A DNA stretch of 52,766 bases from Anaeramoeba ignava (Eukaryota; Metamonada; Anaeramoebidae), in contig JAPDFW010000045.1 of the NCBI GenBank assembly GCA_028826165.1, positions 1 through 52,766 on the forward strand, given 5' to 3'. Below the pieces are notes generated by a model. The model did not search any database. It had not been told where the DNA came from and saw only the letters and a list, made by a program, of their open reading frames with translations. Positions 43,680 through 52,766 of the stretch are shown here, piece by piece. The position numbers and the translations under genes were made by a program. Position 1 is the first letter of the stretch. Each line of letters starts with the position of its first letter.

Positions 43680-46048
43680 TTATTTGCGTTGAGAACCACT
43701 TTTCTTTCTTCTGTGACCAAAACTATTATTTCGAGAATGAGTTGGAGTATTTCCATTTCTATTTTTATCATTATTTGGAAATATCATATTTTGGATTTTC
43801 TTTCCATAAGGTAAATTTCTAACTAATTGTAAATGAGGTTTAATAACTTCAGAAAGTTGTTTATGCTTTTCTTTTTCGGCAACTTTAAGAGCAGTTTGAA
43901 CAACATAGTTTCCATAAGGATCAGTTAGAAGTTGTGAGATTTTATCTTGATTTCGAATCAATTCATTTAATAATTCATCCTTCATTTGAGTATTTTTTGA
44001 ACGGAGACATTTTTCAACAACATTTGAAGAAAATTTCTGCATTGAAAGATCGAAAATATTATCTCGAACTTTCTCAACAAATTCGATAGGCATTGAATCA
44101 AGATCAAGAATGTATTGAATCACGTAGTTTGCAAAAGGATCTTGCATCAATTCAACTGAATTTTCGACAATTGATGAAATTAATTGTGATCTTTGTATTC
44201 CGCTTGAGAAATCAATACATCTCTGCATTACGCAGCAACCGTGCTTGTGTTTTGAAATGTGAATGCAATTATTTGCCACTTCTTGGAAGATTGGTGCATT
44301 TGATTCGGATGTGAATTTAGTCAAACATTTTTGGATCACATGATTTCCATTTGGATTATTTGCGAGATCTGCAATATGAGGAGATATTGCATTTACAAAG
44401 TAATCAATTTGTTGAGGAGTTGTGAGTGAATCAATCAGTTTTTGGATCGCTCTTGTTCCGTACATATCCACTGATATTGTGGAGAGATCTGGTGCGATCT
44501 TGTGGATCAGCATTAGACTTTCTTCTGTTGTGCAATATTCCATCACCTTTTGACACAGGTGACTTGCATATGGGTCAATGATAAGCTCGCTTAAATAAGG
44601 ATATATTCCTCCTAATACTGCTGTTATTAACTGCTTGTCTTTTGTCTCTTCAATTTGTTTTTGCAATAGTCTGCATTGTTGTTGATCTCGACTTATTAGA
44701 TACATTCTATTTACTGGTTCGTTTCCCATTTCTTGTTGTTTGTAATATTGTTGTTGATTTATTTGATAGTTTGGGTATACATTCATAGTGTTTTGAAAAT
44801 TGGAATAACTATGTGGTGGCTTTTTTATTTATTAAATTTAATAAATAAATAAATTTTAATTTTAATTTTATAAATGAATTTTAATTTTAAATTTTATAAA
44901 TAAATTTTAATTTTAATTTTATAAATAAATTTTAATCTACATCATATGAAAGTGCTCGCCTATGACCAGAACGCATTCTTGGATTATAATCATCAATATT
45001 TTCTTCAGGTAAATTATTTTGTTGATTGTTTTGTTGATTATTTTGTTGGAAATAGGGATAATTTTGTCTATCAAATTGTAACATTTCAAACTCAAAAGAA
45101 GAATATTTAGGAAAATTTGGATTAACATAAGCATTAGAAACACCATAAGGTGTTCGATTTATATTAAGATTATTATTATATTTGTTCTGATCAAGTGAAA
45201 GTGACATAAAATTTTGAGGTAATTTTGGAAATTGATTTGGATCAAAATTAAATTTTGTATTTCTTTGTAATAAAAAATCTGGAGATTGAAAATTATATTG
45301 TTGTTTTTCTTGTGATGTTTTATCAATTCCATTTCTTTGAGGATATATGTTTGTTTCATTTGGATTAAATCCATTTTGATTGAAAGAATTCATTTGATTC
45401 ATTGAATTATTTGGTAAATTTTGATTATTTTGAGTTTTTTGTAAATTTTCTTGAAGATTATTTTGTGGATTTGCTTCTTCTTTATCATCAATAAGTAAAT
45501 CTATTGGAGAAGGAGGTTGAAATATTGTATGTTTTGGAGATTTTGTTGGATTTGTTTCTTTTTTTTATTAAAATAAATTTTTTAAATTAAATTTTTAAAT
45601 TAATTTATTTTAAATTCCAAATTTTTTTTGTTTTTATTCTCCTCTTAAAATTTATTAAAATAATACCATAATTATATTGTTCTCGATTTTCTTTTTTAAT
45701 TGAATTTTGTTTTGAAGGATCAAGATTTAAACTTCTAAAATTATCCAAAGCTGATTGATATAAAGGATTTGAATTAGCAAATTGGTTTTGATCAGGATTT
45801 GAAAAAACAAAAGGAACTTGATCTATGTGGTTTTGATTTGGACTTATACTTTGATTTGGTGGAGAATATGCTGTTGAATTACTTAAAGGTCGAAACATTG
45901 TGGTTTTTGATTGAAACATTCTATTATTATTCATATTATTAGGAATGTATGTTTGTGGGTTTTGTGTTGTTATATATGATAAAAAATTGGGTGATGTTGA
46001 TAATTTTTGTTGTGATTCTTCAATTTTATTATTTGTTTGTTTTGACAT
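43680..46048 (-). CDS. Pumilio/PUF family RNA-binding protein
   Basis: Exons 46048-45667, 45557-44941 and 44819-43680 are all in phase, 712 residues. The first 345 residues are Asn/Gln/Ser/Pro-rich and disordered-looking, with NNQQNNQQNN. The C-terminal half is a PUM-HD with eight repeats. By eye the base-contacting residues (positions 12, 13, 16) are CR..Q, SH..Q, TR..Q, NH..Q, CC..Q, NY..Q, SN..E, NY..Q for repeats 1-8. Under the known PUF code, repeats 8-6 (NYQ, SNE, NYQ) read U-G-U, and repeat 5 (CxQ) reads A. It should therefore bind UGUA-type sites in 3' UTRs and repress or localise mRNAs in the cytoplasm. The tail is basic (GHRRKKSGSQRK). Confidence 0.94.
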
Positions 46049-46338
46049 GAAAGAAAAAGTGTGAAAAAAAAAATGAGGAAAAAAAAATGAAAAATTAAAA
46101 AATAAAAAAAAAATTTTTTTAATTAATTTTTCTCCTTTTTGTTTTTGCTTTTTTTTTTAATAATAATCAAATTATAATTTTAATTATTTATCAATTCAAA
46201 ATTTATTCTAAAATTAAAATTAAAAATAAAAAGTGGAATAAAAATAGAATTTTCTCTTTTTATTTTTTATTTTTTATTTATTGAAAAAAGAAAGTGTTTT
46301 TTTTCTTCACATTAAAAAACATTTTGAATCTTTTTTCT
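46049..46338 (-). promoter_or_regulatory. Spacer between Pumilio and CDC123; Pumilio promoter block
   Basis: 290 bases. On the minus strand an A/T junction (near 46108-46120) is followed by TTTCATTTTTTTTTCC and TTTTTTCACAC before the ATG at 46048. The rest is A/T-rich 3' flank of the neighbouring gene, which is on the same strand. Confidence 0.4.
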
Positions 46339-47724
46339 TTAAATTTTTTTCTTCTTCTTTTTGATCTTTTTCTTCTTTTTCTTCTTCTTTTCTTCACTTT
46401 TTTCAATAATTTCTTTCCATTGATTTAAAATTGCTTGAATAATTTTATAATCTTCTTTGTTTTCTCTAATTCTAAAAGTAAATGGACCATTTTCAATAAT
46501 ATTTTTATCAATATTCCATGAAAAAAGAGCACTTCCAGTTTGTTCACAAAATGGATTAAGTTCAATAATTTTCACATCTAAATTATTCAGAACAACAAAA
46601 TCAATAATATAATTTTTAAATCCACATTTCTTTTCTATTGTTTCATTTATTGATTCAAAAAAATTTAAAATGAGTTTTTGGATTGATTCTTTGTTTTGAA
46701 CAAGATCTTGAAAGAAACAATGAGAATAATATTGAGATATTGCATTTAATTTTCCTTGATAAACAAATCCTCTAAATTCATTTGAAATTGAGAAATCAAC
46801 AAATTCTCGAATTACAATTTGTAAAGAGTCATCAAATTCTAAATTATTTTGATTTTGATTTTGATTTTGATTTTGATTTTGATTTTGATTTTGATTTTGA
46901 TTTTGATTTTGATTTTGATTTTGATTTTGATTTTGATTTTGATTTTCATTTTGATTTTTGATTTTGATTTTGATTTTTGATTTTTGATTTTTGATTTTCA
47001 ATTTGATTTTGATTTTCAATTTGATTTTGATTTTGATTTTTTGATTTTGATTTTCATTTTGATTTTGATTTTCATTTAAACTTTCATCTTGAAATTCAAT
47101 AAATCTTCTTAAATCTGAAATTATTCTAAAAGACCATTTGAAAAATTCCATCACTTCTTCAACAGAATCAAAAGCCATTGTTTGAAAAAATGCTTTTCTT
47201 ATTTGAACTAATTTTAGATTTAAATCATTTAAATTTTGATTTTGATTTTGATTTTGATTTTGATTTGGAATCTGAATTTCAAATTGAATTTGATTTTCAT
47301 TTTGATTTTGGATTTGGATTTGATGTTTATTTTCTTTTTCCTTTTCTTTTTTAAGATTTGAAATGATTTTTGATTGAATTTTATCAACAGCATCTTTAGG
47401 ACTTCTAGTTGATAATTTAGCAAAAACTTTATCACAATTACAAATTTTTTTAACATTAGAAATTGATTGTTTTAAATCTTGATAAATTTTATCAATAATA
47501 ATTTGTTCATTTTGATTGATTTTTTTATCTGTTAAAGTTTTTAAAAGAATTTCAATTTGAAATTTTTTAAGAGGAATAAATTCAGTATAAAAAGTAAAAG
47601 GTTTAATTTTTTGATAATATTTTTCAAGATTAAATTGAGACCAATATTGATAATTTGCTTTTTTTTCTTGTTGAGTTTTTCCAGGAATTGAACCATCATC
47701 AACTTGAATAATTGAAGTAGTCAT
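46339..47724 (-). CDS. CDC123: CDC123 / D123 family, eIF2 assembly factor
   Basis: 461 residues in one exon. Family hallmarks in order: CNCDKVFAKLSTRSPKDA (ATP-grasp-like core), IVIREFVDFSISNEFRGFVY, LNAISQYYSHCFF, NYIIDFVVLNNLDVKIIELN and NPFCEQTGSALFSW (family NPFxxxTxxxLFxW). CDC123 binds eIF2-gamma and drives assembly of the eIF2 heterotrimer in the cytosol. A low-complexity insert of about 90 residues, (NQ)n with a (KI)n stretch, sits mid-protein. The C-terminus is poly-Lys (EKKKKKKKKIKKKKKKI). Without the inserts the length is close to the usual 330-ish residues. Confidence 0.93.
   Translation of the reverse strand: MTTSIIQVDDGSIPGKTQQEKKANYQYWSQFNLEKYYQKIKPFTFYTEFIPLKKFQIEILLKTLTDKKINQNEQIIIDKIYQDLKQSISNVKKICNCDKVFAKLSTRSPKDAVDKIQSKIISNLKKEKEKENKHQIQIQNQNENQIQFEIQIPNQNQNQNQNQNLNDLNLKLVQIRKAFFQTMAFDSVEEVMEFFKWSFRIISDLRRFIEFQDESLNENQNQNENQNQKIKIKIKLKIKIKLKIKNQKSKIKIKIKNQNENQNQNQNQNQNQNQNQNQNQNQNQNQNQNQNQNNLEFDDSLQIVIREFVDFSISNEFRGFVYQGKLNAISQYYSHCFFQDLVQNKESIQKLILNFFESINETIEKKCGFKNYIIDFVVLNNLDVKIIELNPFCEQTGSALFSWNIDKNIIENGPFTFRIRENKEDYKIIQAILNQWKEIIEKSEEKKKKKKKKIKKKKKKI
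46847..47082 (-). repeat. (GATTTT)n microsatellite coding for NQ and KI repeats in CDC123
   Basis: The hexanucleotide GATTTT (plus strand) reads as NQ in one phase and KI in another on the minus strand. The protein passes from NQ to KI/KS and back to NQ within this tract, so at least two compensating slippage indels have occurred inside the repeat. Confidence 0.9.
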
Positions 47725-47825
47725 TTAATTCTTAATAAAAAAAAAGGAATAAAAATGGGAAAAAAATGAAATTAAAAAATTTCAAAAATATTTTTTTTCA
47801 TTTTTCTTTTTTTCTTTTTAAAAAA
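47725..47825. promoter_or_regulatory. 101-bp divergent promoter, CDC123 / Rab
   Basis: Both sides have the local pattern: ATGGGAAAAAAATGAAATT facing CDC123, and TTTTTTTTCATTTTTCTTTTTTTC facing the Rab start. There is no other element. Confidence 0.5.
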
Positions 47826-49248
47826 ATGAATAATAATTCTGTTAGTACATTTATTATTAAACAATTAATTATTGGAGATAGTATGACTGGAAAAAGTAGT
47901 ATTATGATTCGTTATTGTGATAATAAATTTATTGATTCTGTTGAAGCTACAGTTGGTGTTGATTTTAGATATGTTTCTGTTCAAAAAAATGGAAGACATT
48001 TTGGTTTACAAATTGTTTGTTTTGTTTAATTTTAATATTAATTTTAATATTAATTTTAATTTTAATTCTAATTTTAATTCTAATTCTAATTTTAATTTTA
48101 ATTTTAATTTTAATTTTAATTTTAATTTTAATTTTAATTTTAATTTTAATTTTAATTTTAATTTTAATTTTAATTTTAATTTTAATTTTAATTTTAATTT
48201 TAATTTTAATTTTAATTTTAATTCTAATTTTAATTCTAATTTTAATTTTAATTTTAATTTTAATTTTAATTTTAATTCTAATTTTAAATTTAATTTTAAT
48301 TCTAATTTTAATTCTAATTCTAATTCTAATTTTAATTTTAATTTTAATTTTAATTTTAATTTTAATTTTAATTCTAATTTTAATTCTAATTCTAATTCTA
48401 ATTCTAATTCTAATTCTAATTTTAATTTTAATTTTAATTTTAATTTTAATTTTAATTTTAATTTTAATTCTAATTTTAATTCTAATTCTAATTTTAATTT
48501 TAATTTTAATTTTAATTTTAATTTTAATTTTAATTCTAATTTTAATTTTATTTAGTGGGATACAGCAGGTAAATTTGATTTATTTTAAATTTTGAAAACT
48601 TTTTTAAATTTAAAGCAAAGAAGATTACAACTTCAATTTTTAAAATCAAAATATAAAATTAATTTATAAATATAATAAATTGAAATAAAATTAGGTCAAG
48701 AACAATTTAGAACTATTATTAATTCATATTATAGAGGAAGTCATGCTATTATGATTGTTTATGATATAACAAATGAAAAAAGTTTTGAACAAGTAGTATA
48801 TTGGTTTAATGAAGCTGAAACATATGCACCAAAAGAAATATCTAAATTATTAGTAGGAAATAAAAAAGATCAAGAAAAACATAGAGTTATTACATATCAA
48901 CAAGGAAAAGTAAATTAAACAAAAATTTTTATCCGATTTTAATTTTAATTTTAAAATTTTGATTATTTTTTTTTGTTTTAAAAAGGATTTAGCTGATTCT
49001 TATAATAGTGGATTTATTGAAGTAAGTGCAAAAACTGGAGAAAATATTAAAGAAGCTTTTGAACTTCTTGGTTTTGAACAATTTAATAAGTAAATTTTAA
49101 TTTTAATTTTAATTTTAATTTTTAATTTTAATTTTAAATTTTAAATTTTAGATTATCTAATGAAAATTTAAATCAAAAAGAACAAGAAATTCATTTTCAA
49201 ATTGTACAAAATAATGAAAAAGAAAAAAAGAAAGAAAATTGTTGTTAA
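47826..49248 (+). CDS. Rab-family small GTPase
   Basis: Five exons: 47826-48014, 48556-48568 (13 nt), 48695-48909, 48986-49089, 49152-49248. All are in phase, 205 residues. G1 is GDSMTGKSS; the effector region is VGVDFRYVSV. G3 WDTAGQE is assembled from the 13-nt exon and its neighbours. G4 is GNKKD and G5 is SAKTGEN. The C-terminus ENCC is a double-geranylgeranylation signal. The protein controls vesicle traffic; the core is Rab1/Rab8-like but the exact class cannot be set by eye. The first intron has a weak donor (GTTTGT), so exon 2 inclusion depends on a poor 5' site. Confidence 0.95.
48015..48555 (+). repeat. Rab intron 1, (TAATTT/TAATTC)n
   Basis: A 541-bp intron, nearly all hexamers TTTTAA with TTCTAA variants in blocks. 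Both phases stay open for about 200 codons (NFNFNS and LILILI), but this is repeat, not coding. Confidence 0.93.
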
Positions 49249-49356
49249 AGAAAAAGAATTTATTTTGTTTTTGTTTTTTATTTTTTTTAGTTAAAAAAAT
49301 TTATTTTTTTTTTAAATTTTTTTTTTCATTTTTTTTTTCAATTTAAAAACAAAAAA
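49249..49356 (+). promoter_or_regulatory. Promoter block of the HscB gene
   Basis: 108 bases. AAAAAAATTTATTTTTTTTTT and TTTTTTTTTCATTTTTTTTTTC precede the ATG at 49357. Confidence 0.4.
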
Positions 49357-50220
49357 ATGATGATGATTCCTTTTAATTCTTTGAATAAATTTTCAAATAT
49401 TCAAAATTCAACATTTAAACATTTACAAAATCATTTATCAAAAACTACAATTAAAACAATAACATTTACAATACAAAACAATACAAATAAGAAAATAAAT
49501 AAAAAAATAGAAATAAATGAAGAAAATTCAATAATAAAAAAACAAGTTAAAATTTTAAAAAGAACATTTAAAATATCAAAAAAGAAATTTTTAGATCCAA
49601 ATAAATGCAAAGATTGCCCAACAAAACCATGTTGTGAGTCAGATAATTGTTGTTGGAATTGTAAATACAGAAAGGATCACAATACATTATTTTGTCAAAA
49701 ATGTTATAAATTACAAGAACCGTTTAAGCAAGATCATTTTGAAATTTTTGGATTAGAAAAAAAAATTGATATTGATTTAAAACAACTTGAAGATAAATAT
49801 GAGGAACTGCAAAAGATGCTTCATCCCGATAAATTCTTTTCAAAATCATCTCAAGAACAAGAATATTCAGCTGAGCATTCTTCTAGAATTAATCAAGCTT
49901 ATTATATTTTGAAAAATTTTAATTTGAGAGCAAGATATTTACTTCATCTTAATGGCTTTAATTTCGATGAATACACAGAGAAAGACCCAGCTTTGCTAAT
50001 GGAAATTATGGAGAAAAGAGAGGAAATTGAAAATATGACGAGCCAAGAAGAATTGAAAAAAATCAAAGATGAAAATTCTCTTGAAATTAAAAAAGTGGAA
50101 CAAAATTTGATTCAAAATTTTAATCAAAAAAATTTTAATCAAGCTAAAAAAAATATTATTCGTTTACAATATCTAACAAAATTAGATAAGGATATTTCAA
50201 CAAAAATTACTTTAAAATGA
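49357..50220 (+). CDS. HSCB: HscB/Hsc20 J-domain co-chaperone of Fe-S cluster assembly
   Basis: 287 residues, one exon. Residues 1-60 are rich in K, T, N and S and poor in acidic residues, which fits an organelle targeting peptide. A zinc-binding segment follows with CWNC and CQKC, as in eukaryotic HSC20, preceded by extra cysteines (CKDCPTKPCCESDNCC). The J-domain has the HPD motif (QKMLHPDKF), and LRARYLLHLNGF is the family-typical J-to-helical-domain junction. The C-terminal three-helix part binds the ISCU scaffold. HscB recruits the Hsp70 that moves Fe-S clusters from ISCU. It is followed by the HSP60 gene. Confidence 0.94.
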   Translation: MMMIPFNSLNKFSNIQNSTFKHLQNHLSKTTIKTITFTIQNNTNKKINKKIEINEENSIIKKQVKILKRTFKISKKKFLDPNKCKDCPTKPCCESDNCCWNCKYRKDHNTLFCQKCYKLQEPFKQDHFEIFGLEKKIDIDLKQLEDKYEELQKMLHPDKFFSKSSQEQEYSAEHSSRINQAYYILKNFNLRARYLLHLNGFNFDEYTEKDPALLMEIMEKREEIENMTSQEELKKIKDENSLEIKKVEQNLIQNFNQKNFNQAKKNIIRLQYLTKLDKDISTKITLK

Positions 50221-50361
50221 GAAAGAAAACAAATAAAACAAAACAAGAAAAAAAATTTTTTTTTTTTTCAAATTTTTTTTTTCATTTTTTTCTTTTCAAA
50301 AAAATTGAAATATCAAAAATTAAATTAAAATAATTTTTAATTTTATAATTTTAAATTTTAA
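50221..50361 (+). promoter_or_regulatory. Promoter block of the HSP60 gene
   Basis: 141 bases with an A-tract/T-tract junction (AAAAAAATTTTTTTTTTTTTC, about 50250-50270), then TTTTTTTTTTCATTTTTTTC and A-rich sequence to the ATG at 50362. Confidence 0.4.

Positions 50362-52766
<2,405 letters not shown>

Noticed and set aside
47917-48595. Two overlapping ~200-codon frames (NFNFNS and LILILI) inside the Rab gene
   Set aside because: Both are TTTTAA/TTCTAA hexamers in intron 1, between exons that form WDTAGQE when spliced.

Overview
This is nuclear DNA from an extremely AT-rich, gene-dense unicellular eukaryote. Genes are separated by about 85-1,000 bases, and introns are GT-AG. I reconstructed 33 introns by eye (one runs off the window). 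The gene set is eukaryotic: AGAP-type ArfGAP, RasGAP, Rab, actin-related protein, Pumilio, GINS SLD5, CDC123, CNNM, and the organelle proteins HscB and HSP60. Low-complexity N/Q/K/E/D tracts and intron satellites suggest an amoeboid protist, for example an Anaeramoeba-like or amoebozoan lineage. That placement is a guess from style, not a phylogenetic result. HscB and HSP60 imply a mitochondrion or a mitochondrion-related organelle. The stop codons used fit the standard code.

Layout. 1-801: the start of a probable secreted FN3-like gene and a small basic protein, both minus. 802-9815: degenerate repeats, then a minus-strand two-module non-ribosomal peptide synthetase (C-A-T-C-A-T-reductase) with one spliceosomal intron. 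10071-16239: a divergent plus-strand SH3-PH-PH-PH-PH-RasGAP gene with many frame breaks. 16356-22348: a minus-strand 11-exon AGAP-like gene (GTPase-like domain, PH, ArfGAP, ankyrin, coding repeats). 22434-26103: plus-strand actin-related protein and a secreted beta-lactamase-fold serine hydrolase. 26240-34313: two tandem minus-strand paralogues of a large beta-helix/Cys-rich/multi-TM surface protein, followed by a 145-bp satellite. 35464-36796: a small four-TM protein. 37140-40505: SLD5, split by a 2.6-kb intron that is almost pure A/T. 40690-43267: CNNM transporter. 43680-46048: Pumilio. 46339-47724: CDC123. 47826-49248: Rab. 49357-50220: HscB. 50362-end: HSP60, incomplete.

Working together. 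HscB and HSP60 both serve the organelle matrix (Fe-S cluster transfer and protein folding). AGAP, RasGAP and Rab are small-GTPase and membrane-traffic regulators. The NRPS is the outlier: bacterial or fungal in type, yet AT-rich, intron-bearing and embedded among host genes. It predicts an N-acylated dipeptide released as an aldehyde or alcohol.

Two genome-wide habits stand out. Introns fall into two size classes, 61-151 bp and 268 bp or more, and every large intron is filled with its own simple repeat. Most start codons are preceded by an A-tract/T-tract junction and a T-rich stretch punctuated by TTTCATTTTT on the sense strand. Several genes carry single-base frame breaks, which could be assembly errors or recent decay. 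All family calls are by eye from motifs; no search was run.
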